A stretch of 64,000 bases of DNA from Pelagimonas sp017744045 (GTDB lineage Bacteria > Pseudomonadota > Alphaproteobacteria > Rhodobacterales > Rhodobacteraceae). Made by a program: the position numbers and the translations under genes. The stretch is from NCBI RefSeq assembly GCF_017744045.1, contig NZ_JAGHRD010000003.1. The stretch is one strand, 5' to 3'. Below are positions 19,657 through 28,229 of the stretch, piece by piece (position 1 is the stretch's first letter; every line of letters begins with the position of its first letter). The notes below the pieces were generated by a model. The model searched no databases. It worked only from the letters and a program-made list of their open reading frames with translations, and had not been told where the DNA came from.

Positions 19657-21617
19657 GCCTGTCTGCATTGGTGGCCTCCTTCGACGACGAAGCCCTGGTT
19701 GCCTTGGCCAACAAGGGGTTGCTGCGCCGCGCCAAAAAGGCCGAAAGCGCCGCGCGGGTTCATCATTTCAACGATGAAAGCGCCAAGGTGGAGGTAGACG
19801 GGTTTCAGGTGGACATCCCCGCCACTGGTCCGCAAAGCGCGACATGCACCTGCCCGGCACCGGGCATGTGCAGCCATATCCTGACGGCGATGCTGGCCTT
19901 GCGCGGCGCAAATCCCGAGCCCCCCCAACCACAAAACGCTGCATCGCCCAAAAAGGCCACTCCGGAAACGCCAACTGACACGGGTGCAATTGCCGGTCTG
20001 GTCGCCATGGATGCTCAGCTGCTGGAAAAATTCGCCGGGGCGGATTTTGCACCGGCATCAACGCTTGCCGCCACAGCCGAGATCGTGGATCGGGCAGAGG
20101 CGGCGCAAGTGCGGTTTGCCTCACCGGAATCCTCGGTGACATTTGTGGCAAATCAACCGCTCAGCGCCGCGCTATACAAAGGGCCAAGCACCCGCAAACG
20201 CCTGGTGGTTGCCGCTGCCGCCCTTGCGATCCGGGACCGCGAAGGGGTCGCCCGAAGCCAAGCCACGCTGACAGCAACACCCACACCTGCCAGTTTGGCC
20301 ACAGACACGCTGCCCGCTATCGCCCAAGCACTAGAGGCCGCCATAACCCAGGTCTTTCTCGGCTCTGCTGCATTGACGCAGGAACGGCTCTTGGATCTCG
20401 CCATCTCGGCCAAAGTTCAATCCGCGCCGCGGCTGACCGGCCATCTGCATTCCCTCTCCACCCAGGCGGGCTGGGCCGAGGTGGGCGATATCCGCTTTGA
20501 TGGTGGGCAATTTTTGGCCGCGCTGGCGCAGGCCTATGCCCTGGTCAAGGCTCTGGGTCAAAGCCCCGACGCCCCTGATTTGCTGGGGATCGCCCGGCGC
20601 AGCTATGACCCCAGCCCTGCCGTGACGCTCTGGGGGCTTGGGGCCAATGCCTGGGCGACCCCAGGCGGTGCGCGCGGGCTGACATTTTACCTTCTGAACC
20701 CCGAAACCGGCGCCTGGCACAGCGCCACAAGCGCGCGGGCGGCGGGCATGGATGCGACCTTTACCCCGGCACGGGCCTATGACAGCCCGCTCTGGGGCGC
20801 TGGCTCTTTCTCAACGCTAAGTGGCACCGCCCTGTCGCTGGACGCGCCGCATATGGACAAGAGCGGGCAGTTGTCGGTCTCGGCCAAAACCGTGGCGCAG
20901 GTAAACGGACCACTGCAGGCCAGGGCCTTTCTGGACAGCCCGGTAATACTTGACGATTGGGCCGCGTTAGTCGCCACGATGCAAGAGCGCATGGGGCATG
21001 GATTGCGCAGGGGGGCCGTACCGCTGCCAAACCTGATCAAGCCGACAGCCATTGACCCGCCGCAATTTGACGATATCAGCCAGCGCTATCTTTGGCAGGT
21101 GCGGGATGCGGCGGGCCGCGCCCTGCCCCTATCCGCGCGCCCCAAAGATATGGCGCATCTACAATCGCTGCCCAGCCATTTCCCCGGTAGCGCGCTTTTG
21201 ATCCTGTCCTCGATGAGCGAAGACGCCCTGCATCACAAAGCCATCACGCTGTTTGTACCCAAGGGCGACACGCTAATTACCACCAATCTGGATTTTCACC
21301 CAGCCCCCGAGGGCAATTTGCTGGCGCGGGCCAAGGGCGGGCTGCGCAAAGGCTTGCGCAGATGGCAAGGGCGCGGTCAGTCCAACCCGCATCTCAGCTT
21401 TGCCGCGCAAACCCTGACGGCTTTGGCCGAACAAAGCCGACATGCCCAGCCCAAGGCCCTGGCCCGCCTGGCCGATCAGGCAGAGGCGCGCCAGCTTTTG
21501 TTGCTGGCCGGCCGTCTGCGCCTGTTGCAGGATCACCCCTGCCCCGCCAATGTGCTGGCCGCCGCTTACGTGTGTCGGGAATTGACCGCGATAGAGGCTT
21601 TGAACACGCTTGACTGA
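19653..21617 (+). CDS. SWIM zinc-finger protein (yehQ-like)
   Basis: A 654-residue protein with a SWIM finger near the N-terminus, TCTCPAPGMCSHILTAMLAL (CxC-x6-CxH spacing), after a short lead that resembles other SWIM proteins of these clusters (RAKKAESAARVHHFNDESAKVEV). The rest lacks recognisable enzymatic motifs and is Ala/Leu-rich with several beta-rich stretches. SWIM fingers bind DNA or protein. It closes the five-gene operon; the convergent monooxygenase gene begins 17 bases beyond its stop. It is equivalent to E. coli YehQ. Confidence 0.88.
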   Translation: MSLSALVASFDDEALVALANKGLLRRAKKAESAARVHHFNDESAKVEVDGFQVDIPATGPQSATCTCPAPGMCSHILTAMLALRGANPEPPQPQNAASPKKATPETPTDTGAIAGLVAMDAQLLEKFAGADFAPASTLAATAEIVDRAEAAQVRFASPESSVTFVANQPLSAALYKGPSTRKRLVVAAAALAIRDREGVARSQATLTATPTPASLATDTLPAIAQALEAAITQVFLGSAALTQERLLDLAISAKVQSAPRLTGHLHSLSTQAGWAEVGDIRFDGGQFLAALAQAYALVKALGQSPDAPDLLGIARRSYDPSPAVTLWGLGANAWATPGGARGLTFYLLNPETGAWHSATSARAAGMDATFTPARAYDSPLWGAGSFSTLSGTALSLDAPHMDKSGQLSVSAKTVAQVNGPLQARAFLDSPVILDDWAALVATMQERMGHGLRRGAVPLPNLIKPTAIDPPQFDDISQRYLWQVRDAAGRALPLSARPKDMAHLQSLPSHFPGSALLILSSMSEDALHHKAITLFVPKGDTLITTNLDFHPAPEGNLLARAKGGLRKGLRRWQGRGQSNPHLSFAAQTLTALAEQSRHAQPKALARLADQAEARQLLLLAGRLRLLQDHPCPANVLAAAYVCRELTAIEALNTLD

Positions 21618-21634
21618 GAGGGTTTCGCCCCCTT

Positions 21635-23521
21635 TCAAACCTTCAGGAAAATACCTGCGAAAAAGCGGGCCAAGTCCTGATGCGCATGTAGCGGCAAGAT
21701 AGCCGCGACATGTTGGTCCGGGCGCACCACCACTAGGCAACCTTGGACACGGTCGATCTTGCGCAGGTCAAAAATGTCCTCACCCGGCAGGGTCGAAGCG
21801 CAAAAGACCTTTTCATAATCACACAGCCCATGGCGACCTTTCAGCGGGCGCAGCAACGGGTGCATTTGCGTATGCTCCAAATCGCGAAACCCCTGTTGAT
21901 AGATGGCGCGCAGGTCGATCAGAGTGTCGATATCCTCCTGCGGGTGGCGATGCACCTTTAGCGGCGACGTCGGATCATCGGTCATGAAATCGCACAGCTC
22001 GCGCAGGGGCGCATCCTCCTTTGGTGCAAAAGCAAAGAGGGTCCAACGCCGTCCGGCCTCAACCGCGTGGCCCAACTGCATGGGTTTGGCATCGGCCAAA
22101 CGCACCACCGGGGCCGAATGGAATCGCGCCCCCAGCTGAAACCCCGCCGCGCGGTCCTGCCACTGCGCCGTGCCGATCAACCGGGATGGCGCGTAAGTGA
22201 CGGTCAATCCGGCGGTGAACAGCCCGCCCTCAATGAACTTGCGCTGCACCACAGGCATGTCATCCCCGGCATCCGACGGCGCACTGACCGCGCGGGACCA
22301 GGCGTGGTCATAGTCGATCAAGGCTTTGGCCGCGCCCCAACGCTCTTGCGAATAGCTGTGCAACAGCGCCGGAACGGCCCGGCCCGTCAGCACCGAAATC
22401 AGCTTCCACCCCAGATTGAACGTGTCCCCCATCGAAACATTCATCCCCTGCCCCGCCTTTGGGCTATGGGTGTGGCAGGCATCCCCGGCGGTGAACACGC
22501 GCGGCGTGCGGGTGGACGTTTCGGGGTCAGAGACATCGTCAAACCGATCCGTCAGGCGATGCCCGATTTCATAGATCGACCACCACACCACCTCTTTGAC
22601 CTCAAAGGCAAAGGGGCGCAGAATTGCCTGCGCCTTGGCGATGATATCCTCAATGTCCAGACTGCGGTCTGCGACGCGCTCATCCTCGTTCAGCTTGTCC
22701 AACTCAACATAAAGACGCAGCAAATAGCCGCCCTCACGTGGGAGCACCAGAATATTGCCCGCCTGAGACTGGATGATCGACTTCATGCGGATGTCGGGGA
22801 AATCCGTAACCGCCAGCACATCCATCACGCCCCAGGCCTGATGCGCGGCGTCTCCGTGCAGGGTGCCGCCAATGGCGCGGCGCACATTGCTGCGCGCCCC
22901 GTCGCAACCCACAACATAGTTCGCGCGCACCGTCTCGGTCTCACCCGCGCGATCCGGGGACGTATGTTCCAGCGTCACGGACACCGGATGATCCTGCCCA
23001 TCAGGATCGACCTGCACATCAATGACGCGCAACTGGTAATTCGGCTCCAGCCGTGACGGCGAATGGCGCATGATGTCGAGAAACATGTCATGCACCCGCG
23101 CTTGATTGATCAGCACATGAGGCATTTCCGAAATGCCATCCGCCACGTCTTGCACCCGCCCTGCCCGCGCGATCTGCGAAGGATCGGCAGCGTCCGGCGT
23201 CCAAAAGGTGGTTTCATTGATCCAAAGGCTTTCGCGTTTGACCTTGTCGGCAAAGCCAAAGGCCTGAAACATCTCCATCGAACGAACGCTGATCCCGTCG
23301 GCCTGGCCCTTTTCCATCGGGCCAGCTTTGGGTTCCACGATCAAAGTCGCGATTTCGGGAAACCGCGACAGTTGCGCCGCCAGACACAGCCCAGCAGGAC
23401 CACAGCCCGCAATCAGCACATCAACTTTCTGCGGCAGTTCAGGGGTTTTCCGGGCCCTGGCCGGATCGGCGGGCAGGATATCGGGGTCGCCGGGCGTGAA
23501 ACCGTTCAGATGATATTGCAT
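21635..23521 (-). CDS. FAD-dependent aromatic monooxygenase (phenol 2-/3-hydroxybenzoate 4-hydroxylase type)
   Basis: A 628-residue flavoprotein hydroxylase. The dinucleotide-binding VLIAGCGPAGLCLAAQL is near residue 34, the DG motif reads VVGCDGARSNVRRAIG, and the second FAD motif reads GDACHTHSPKAGQGMN. A thioredoxin-like C-terminal domain, typical of phenol hydroxylases and MobA-like enzymes, follows (HPLLRPLKGRHG ... VVVRPDQHVAAILPL). It hydroxylates a phenolic ring using NAD(P)H and oxygen. It is divergent from a MarR gene 100 bases away, which is the likely regulator. The nearby hydroxycinnamate operon suggests a benzoate-type substrate, which is inference. Confidence 0.88.
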   Translation of the reverse strand: MQYHLNGFTPGDPDILPADPARARKTPELPQKVDVLIAGCGPAGLCLAAQLSRFPEIATLIVEPKAGPMEKGQADGISVRSMEMFQAFGFADKVKRESLWINETTFWTPDAADPSQIARAGRVQDVADGISEMPHVLINQARVHDMFLDIMRHSPSRLEPNYQLRVIDVQVDPDGQDHPVSVTLEHTSPDRAGETETVRANYVVGCDGARSNVRRAIGGTLHGDAAHQAWGVMDVLAVTDFPDIRMKSIIQSQAGNILVLPREGGYLLRLYVELDKLNEDERVADRSLDIEDIIAKAQAILRPFAFEVKEVVWWSIYEIGHRLTDRFDDVSDPETSTRTPRVFTAGDACHTHSPKAGQGMNVSMGDTFNLGWKLISVLTGRAVPALLHSYSQERWGAAKALIDYDHAWSRAVSAPSDAGDDMPVVQRKFIEGGLFTAGLTVTYAPSRLIGTAQWQDRAAGFQLGARFHSAPVVRLADAKPMQLGHAVEAGRRWTLFAFAPKEDAPLRELCDFMTDDPTSPLKVHRHPQEDIDTLIDLRAIYQQGFRDLEHTQMHPLLRPLKGRHGLCDYEKVFCASTLPGEDIFDLRKIDRVQGCLVVVRPDQHVAAILPLHAHQDLARFFAGIFLKV

Positions 23522-23620
23522 GGGCTGTCCTCCTTTGGGTCACGCATTTAGTATCTATACTTACTATATTGAGTCAACAAGTATGTGTACATCCTTTTTT
23601 CAGGCAGCTATTTTGCCGCC
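23522..23620. promoter_or_regulatory. Divergent promoter region, monooxygenase / MarR
   Basis: AT-rich spacer with partly symmetrical AGTAT/GTATG half-sites (AGTATCTATACTTACTAT and AAGTATGTGTAC). This is a plausible MarR operator, as divergent MarR repressors usually bind here. The half-sites are imperfect, so this is a suggestion only. Confidence 0.3.
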
Positions 23621-24100
23621 ATGTCATTGAAACACACGCATGTGCAGCACATGGCCGGTCACCTGATCCGCCGCCTGCACCAAAGCTCGACCCAGGTTTT
23701 TGCCGCCCGCATCAAGGCGGCGGGCCTTGACCTGACCCCGGTGCAATTCGCCGCTCTGGATGCCATTCACGCCAATCCCGGCGCGGATCAGGCCGGGATC
23801 GCCGCCCTGATTGCCTATGACAAAGCCACCATTGGCGGGGTGATTGACCGTCTGGAGGCCAAGGGTCTGGTCGCCCGAACTCCGTCAAAACGCGACCGCA
23901 GAGCCCGCGAAGTGCGCCTGACCGAGGCCGGTGAGTCCCTGCTGACCCAGGCCATGCCCGTGGTCAGCAAATTGCAGGACGACATCCTACCTGGGCTAAG
24001 CCCCGAAGAACGCACGCAATTTCTCGATCTCGCCCGCAAAGCTCTAGGGCCTGTGGACACTCACCATAAATCATCAGCGCGAGACCCATTTTGCCGCTGA
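23621..24100 (+). CDS. MarR family regulator with MITE-derived C-terminus
   Basis: A 159-residue winged-helix regulator. The DNA-binding region reads ALIAYDKATIGGVIDRLEAKGLVARTPSKRDRRAREVRLTEAG; flanking helices give the usual dimer. The ATG at 23621 is chosen by family length; GTG at 23585 is an in-frame alternative. After LDLARKALG the frame runs into the terminal inverted repeat of the palindromic element at 24040-24320, which supplies the last about 17 residues and the stop codon. The original C-terminus is therefore lost or replaced. It is divergent from the monooxygenase, its probable target. Confidence 0.85.
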   Translation: MSLKHTHVQHMAGHLIRRLHQSSTQVFAARIKAAGLDLTPVQFAALDAIHANPGADQAGIAALIAYDKATIGGVIDRLEAKGLVARTPSKRDRRAREVRLTEAGESLLTQAMPVVSKLQDDILPGLSPEERTQFLDLARKALGPVDTHHKSSARDPFCR

Positions 24101-24320
24101 CAAGGCGATTTTCCCGCAACGATCTGGTTGATCGGCAGGGGAAATCAACGAAGGCAGAGGCAAAATGGGTCTCGCAGCTTCGCTGTTTCGCCAAAATTGC
24201 TCATTTCGTCGTCATTTGACCTTGAAATAGATCACTATTCCTGCGGCCAAATTCCTGGAACTGAGCAATTTTGGACTGAAACTGATGGTCTATGGTGAGT
24301 GTCCACAGGCCCTGGGAGCT
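24040..24320. mobile_element. MITE-like element with long terminal inverted repeats
   Basis: About 280 bases. Left end AGGGCCTGTGGACACTCACC (from 24046) is repeated inverted at the right end (to 24313); with a few mismatches the arms extend to about 35 bases. Inside are two further perfect inverted pairs: GCGAGACCCATTTTGCC (24079-24095 / 24159-24175) and CCAAAATTGCTCA (24191-24203 / 24262-24274). There is no transposase frame. The ends look like IS5-type termini. No target duplication could be identified. Confidence 0.75.
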
Positions 24321-24343
24321 GATTAACACGTAAAGTTTAATGA

Positions 24344-24372
24344 TTGACTCCGCCGCGCCAATTTAGTTATAT
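24344..24372 (+). promoter_or_regulatory. Sigma70-type promoter of the CoA-catabolic operon
   Basis: TTGACT (24344-24349), a 17-base spacer, TTATAT (24367-24372). The -10 runs into an AT-rich dyad-like stretch (TTATATATCATATCTATTATGAA) that would suit a MarR repressor encoded within the operon. The first gene starts 41 bases downstream. Confidence 0.65.
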
Positions 24373-24412
24373 ATCATATCTATTATGAACTGCACCCAAT
24401 GGAGGAGCTCGG

Positions 24413-25171
24413 ATGCGGATCGAGGGAAGCGTGGCAATTGTCACCGGAGGAGCAAGCGGTCTGGGCGAGGCCACAGCGCGGCATCTGGCAGCCCAAGGGG
24501 CCCGTGTGGGCGTTCTGGATTTCAACATCGAACAGGCCACCCGCGTCGCGCAGGACATTGACGGTGTCGCCGCGCAGGTCGATGTCAGCGACGAAACCGC
24601 CGTGGACGCCGCTATCGCTCAGGTCGAAACCGCCCTTGGCGTGCCCCGGATCGCCGTGAATTGCGCAGGTATCGGAACGGCCGCCCGCATCGTCGGGCGC
24701 GAAGGCAAGACCAGCTTTGACACTTTCCGCCGTACGCTCGAGGTCAACCTGTTCGGCAGCTATGCCGTCATGACACACGCCGCCCGGCGCATGATGGAGC
24801 TTGACCCAGAAGAGGGCGAACGCGGTGCCATCGTCAACACCGCCTCGGTCGCCTTTCAGGATGGCCAATTGGGGCAAGCGGCCTATGCGGCCTCAAAGGG
24901 CGGGATCGCAGCGATGAGCCTGCCCGCCGCGCGCGAATTCGCCCGCGCTGGTATCCGGGTCATGACCATTGCCCCCGGCCTGTTCAACACCCCGATGATG
25001 GAGTCGCTGCCCGACGAGGTCACCGCGCAGATCGTGTCGAATATTCCTCACCCTGCCCGCTTGGGCGCACCAGAGGAATATGCGCTGATGGCCGCGCAGA
25101 TCATTTCAAACCCCTACCTGAACGGAACAACCATCCGACTGGATGGCGCGACGCGCCTGCCGCCGCGCTAA
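24413..25171 (+). CDS. SDR family 3-hydroxyacyl-CoA dehydrogenase-type oxidoreductase
   Basis: A 252-residue short-chain dehydrogenase: TGGASGLG cofactor motif, NCAG, and the YAASK catalytic pair (QAAYAASKGG). The sequence around VAIVTGGASGLGEATARHL and ARAGIRVMTIAPGLFNTPMM is typical of HSD10/type II 3-hydroxyacyl-CoA dehydrogenases, so it probably oxidises a 3-hydroxyacyl-CoA intermediate with NAD. It is first in a seven-gene operon with crotonase, MarR, CoA ligase, amidohydrolase, DUF3237 and acyl-CoA dehydrogenase. The context suggests side-chain beta-oxidation of hydroxycinnamoyl-CoA. Confidence 0.9.
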   Translation: MRIEGSVAIVTGGASGLGEATARHLAAQGARVGVLDFNIEQATRVAQDIDGVAAQVDVSDETAVDAAIAQVETALGVPRIAVNCAGIGTAARIVGREGKTSFDTFRRTLEVNLFGSYAVMTHAARRMMELDPEEGERGAIVNTASVAFQDGQLGQAAYAASKGGIAAMSLPAAREFARAGIRVMTIAPGLFNTPMMESLPDEVTAQIVSNIPHPARLGAPEEYALMAAQIISNPYLNGTTIRLDGATRLPPR

Positions 25172-25181
25172 AGGAGCCCAA

Positions 25182-25946
25182 ATGTCCGACATTTTGAACA
25201 TCCAGGTCGACGATCAAATCGCCACCCTGACCATGAACCGCCCTGGCAAGCGTAACGCCATGTGCGAAGAGCTGCTGCACGCGCTGGAAGAGTTCTATTT
25301 CAACCCGCCCGAAGGTCTGCGCGTGGTCATTCTGACCGGTGTCGAGGGCCATTTCTGTTCCGGGCTTGATCTGGCCGAACATGTGCACCGCTCTGCTGAG
25401 GAAAACCTGTATCACTCGCGCAAGTGGCACAAATTGATGGATCAGATCCGCTTTGGCGGTCTGGCCACCGTATCCGCCATGTTTGGTGCGGTGATCGGCG
25501 GCGGTCTTGAACTGGCCTCGGCCACCCATGTGCGTATTGCCGAACCTTCAACGATTTTCCAATTGCCCGAGGGGCGTCGCGGCATCTTTGTCGGCGGTGG
25601 AGCCACCGCCCATGTTGGTCGCCTGTTGGGGCCGGATCGCATGACCGAGATGATGCTGACAGGCCGTAAATACGGCGCGGATGAAGGTGTGTCGCTGGGG
25701 CTTGCGCATTATTCCGTTGGCGATGGCGAAGCCCTGAGCCTGGCTCAGCAACTGGCGGGCAAAATCTCGCGCAATGCGCCGCTGTCCAACTATCTGATGA
25801 TCCAGGCCATCCCACGGATCAATGACATGTCGAATTCGGACGGATTGTTCACCGAAAGCCTGGCCGCGGCCCTGTCACAGACCACGCCCGACGCTGAGGA
25901 AGGGCTCAAAGCCTTCCTTGAAAAGCGCGCGCCCAAGTTCCGGTGA
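25182..25946 (+). CDS. Enoyl-CoA hydratase/isomerase (crotonase) family protein
   Basis: A 254-residue crotonase. CoA-binding N-terminus (IATLTMNRPGKRNAM), oxyanion-hole segments HFCSGLDLAEH and GAVIGGGLELASATHVRIAE, then LPEGRRGIFVGGGAT, where family members place a catalytic acid. Start ATG 25182 has AAGGAGCCCAA before it. In hydroxycinnamate pathways the crotonase hydrates feruloyl- or coumaroyl-CoA and may also cleave it to an aldehyde; which of the two cannot be told here. It is separated from the following MarR gene by only four bases. Confidence 0.9.
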   Translation: MSDILNIQVDDQIATLTMNRPGKRNAMCEELLHALEEFYFNPPEGLRVVILTGVEGHFCSGLDLAEHVHRSAEENLYHSRKWHKLMDQIRFGGLATVSAMFGAVIGGGLELASATHVRIAEPSTIFQLPEGRRGIFVGGGATAHVGRLLGPDRMTEMMLTGRKYGADEGVSLGLAHYSVGDGEALSLAQQLAGKISRNAPLSNYLMIQAIPRINDMSNSDGLFTESLAAALSQTTPDAEEGLKAFLEKRAPKFR

Positions 25947-25950
25947 CACT

Positions 25951-26412
25951 ATGCCAGCACCAGAACAAGACATCAAACAGCCCACCCGCGTGAGCGACGA
26001 GACCCTGCGCCGCTTTCTGGGCTATCACATGAAACGCGCCTTCAACGTGGTGCAGGCGGATCTGACCGCGACGCTGAAACCCTTTGACCTGCGCATGTTG
26101 ACCTATACGGCGCTGGTCCTGATCTGCGACAATCCCGGCCTCAGCCAAACGCAATTGGCTGCGGCCATGGATATCGAGCGCCCCAATCTCGTCGTGATCA
26201 TCGACGAGCTGGAACGCCGCGAGCTGATCAATCGCACCCGCGTTCCCACGGATCGCCGGGCCTATGCCCTGATCCCGACACTGGCGGGGAAACGGCTTTG
26301 TGAACAGGCCGTTGCTGCCGTCCAAGCGCATGAAGCAAAGCTTTTTGTCGGGCTTGATGACGATATGCGCGCTGCAATGATTGAAACACTTTCCAAGGTG
26401 AGGGGCACATGA
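25951..26412 (+). CDS. MarR family regulator of the CoA-catabolic operon
   Basis: A 153-residue winged-helix regulator with DNA-reading region TQLAAAMDIERPNLVVIIDELERRELINRTRVPTDRRAYALIPT. ATG 25951 follows the crotonase stop by four bases; the longer open frame lies within the crotonase gene. Its gene is embedded in the operon and its stop overlaps the CoA-ligase start (ATGA), so it probably autoregulates the whole unit. CouR and FerR-type MarR repressors of hydroxycinnamate operons respond to the CoA thioester, and the same logic is likely here. Confidence 0.88.
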   Translation: MPAPEQDIKQPTRVSDETLRRFLGYHMKRAFNVVQADLTATLKPFDLRMLTYTALVLICDNPGLSQTQLAAAMDIERPNLVVIIDELERRELINRTRVPTDRRAYALIPTLAGKRLCEQAVAAVQAHEAKLFVGLDDDMRAAMIETLSKVRGT

Positions 26413-28220
26413 AACGGACCTCGAATTTCAAACCCCATAACGTGACCCGCGAAGATCGCGCCGATGGGACGATTTTGCTGCGCTCAGCCGAACCGCTGAG
26501 CCCGGTGGCAAACACAACCGGCGAATGGTTACATCGCTGGGCAGAAGAAGCCCCCGACCGCACCTTTATTGCCGAACGCTATGGCGCGGGTTGGCGCGAA
26601 GAAAGCTATGCCGCGACCCTGGACAAGGTGCGCAATCTGGCCGCCGCCCTCTTGGCCCGAGGCATGGGTCCGGATACGCCGATCCTGATCATGTCGGGCA
26701 ATGGCGTTGATCACGGCCTGCTGGCCCTGGCCGCGCAATATGTTGGCATCCCGACCGTCCCCGTGGCCGAGCAATACTCGCTGATCCACGGTGCCCATGG
26801 TCGCCTGCGCCACGCGATCGAACTGGTCCGCCCGCGCATGGCCTATGTGGTCGATGCCGCGCAATATGCCGAAGCATTGGCGCTGGACGCGCTGGCGGGG
26901 ATCGAGATCATCGCCTCGCGCCCCGGCCCCGGCACCACCCCATTTGACGAATTGCTCAAGGGGGACAATAGCATCGATATCGACGCCGCCCATGCGCAGG
27001 TTGGCCCCGATAGCGTGGTCAAATTGCTGATGACCTCGGGCTCGACCTCTAGCCCCAAGGCGGTGATGACGACCCATCGCATGATGTGTGCCAACCAGGC
27101 GCAATTGGCCGACGCCATGCCCTTTTTGCGGGCGCGCCCACCGCGCATTGTTGACTGGCTGCCCTGGAACCACGTCTTTGGCGGGTCGCATAATTTCAAC
27201 ATGATGCTGGCCAATGGCGGCACCTTCTATATCGATGAAGGCAAGCCGGTTAAGGGCGTCTTTGATCGCACCCTCGAAAACCTGTCACTGGTCACCGGCA
27301 CCCTGTGTTTCAACGTTCCGGTTGGCTTTGCCATGCTGCTAAGCGCACTGCGCGAGAACGCGCCCCTGCGCCAACGCTTTTTCGAAGACCTGGACATGAT
27401 TTTCTATGCCGGTGCCTCGCTGCCGCAAGATATCTGGCAAGGCTTTGAGCAGATGGCGATGGAGACCAAGGGCGAGATCCCGTTGATCACCTCGTCTTGG
27501 GGGCTGACCGAAACCGCGCCGGCCATGATGCTGCAACATGAACCGACCGAAAATTCCGGGGTTGTCGGCGTGCCTCTGAATGGCGTGACGGCCAAGCTGA
27601 TCCCGGATGACGACATGCGCTGCGAAGTGCGTGTCAAAGGGCCCAACCTGATGCCGGGCTATTTCGAAGCGCCGGAAAAGACCGCCGAAGCCTTTGACGA
27701 AGAAGGGTTCTTTATCACCGGCGATGCGATGAAATTCGTTGATCTGGATGATTTGAACAAGGGTATGAAATTCGACGGGCGCATCTCGGAGGATTTCAAG
27801 CTGCTGACCGGCACCTGGGTGCGCGCGGCGCAGCTGCGGATCGACATGTTGGCGCTCCTCTCTCCTCTGGCGGCGGATCTGGTGATCACCGGGGCCGACA
27901 AGAACGAGATCGGCGTGATGATCTTTCCCAACACATCCGAGCTGGAGGCCGAAGGTTTTGCCCTGCAAGACGACAATGGCGCGATCCTTTGCCCCTTGCT
28001 CTTGGGGGAAATCCACCGGCGCTTGGCGGCCCATGCCGCGACGGGTGCCAGCAGTTCGACCCGTGTGGTACGCGCCATCGTCCTGTCAGAACCCGCCTCC
28101 ATGCCCGACGGTGAAATGACCGCCAAGGGCAACCTGAACTTCCGCAAGGTCCTGACCCGCCGCGCCGACCTTTTGAACCGCCTTTATGCTGACGCCGACC
28201 CGGCTGTCACCACGCTCTAG
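26409..28220 (+). CDS. Feruloyl-CoA synthase-type AMP-binding acyl-CoA ligase
   Basis: A 603-residue adenylate-forming ligase. The phosphate-binding loop reads LMTSGSTSSPKAVMTTHRMM, the adenine region reads SSWGLTETAPAMML, and a hinge/C-terminal domain is present (ITGDAMKFVD ... KFDGRISEDFKLLTGTWVRAAQLR). The N-terminal half (EPLSPVANTTGEWLHRWAEEAPDR) and overall length fit the feruloyl-CoA synthase subgroup, which activates ferulate, coumarate or caffeate with ATP and CoA. It follows MarR with a 4-base overlap. Substrate assignment is by similarity of pattern and context. Confidence 0.85.
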   Translation: MKRTSNFKPHNVTREDRADGTILLRSAEPLSPVANTTGEWLHRWAEEAPDRTFIAERYGAGWREESYAATLDKVRNLAAALLARGMGPDTPILIMSGNGVDHGLLALAAQYVGIPTVPVAEQYSLIHGAHGRLRHAIELVRPRMAYVVDAAQYAEALALDALAGIEIIASRPGPGTTPFDELLKGDNSIDIDAAHAQVGPDSVVKLLMTSGSTSSPKAVMTTHRMMCANQAQLADAMPFLRARPPRIVDWLPWNHVFGGSHNFNMMLANGGTFYIDEGKPVKGVFDRTLENLSLVTGTLCFNVPVGFAMLLSALRENAPLRQRFFEDLDMIFYAGASLPQDIWQGFEQMAMETKGEIPLITSSWGLTETAPAMMLQHEPTENSGVVGVPLNGVTAKLIPDDDMRCEVRVKGPNLMPGYFEAPEKTAEAFDEEGFFITGDAMKFVDLDDLNKGMKFDGRISEDFKLLTGTWVRAAQLRIDMLALLSPLAADLVITGADKNEIGVMIFPNTSELEAEGFALQDDNGAILCPLLLGEIHRRLAAHAATGASSSTRVVRAIVLSEPASMPDGEMTAKGNLNFRKVLTRRADLLNRLYADADPAVTTL

Positions 28221-28229
28221 GAGACTGAA

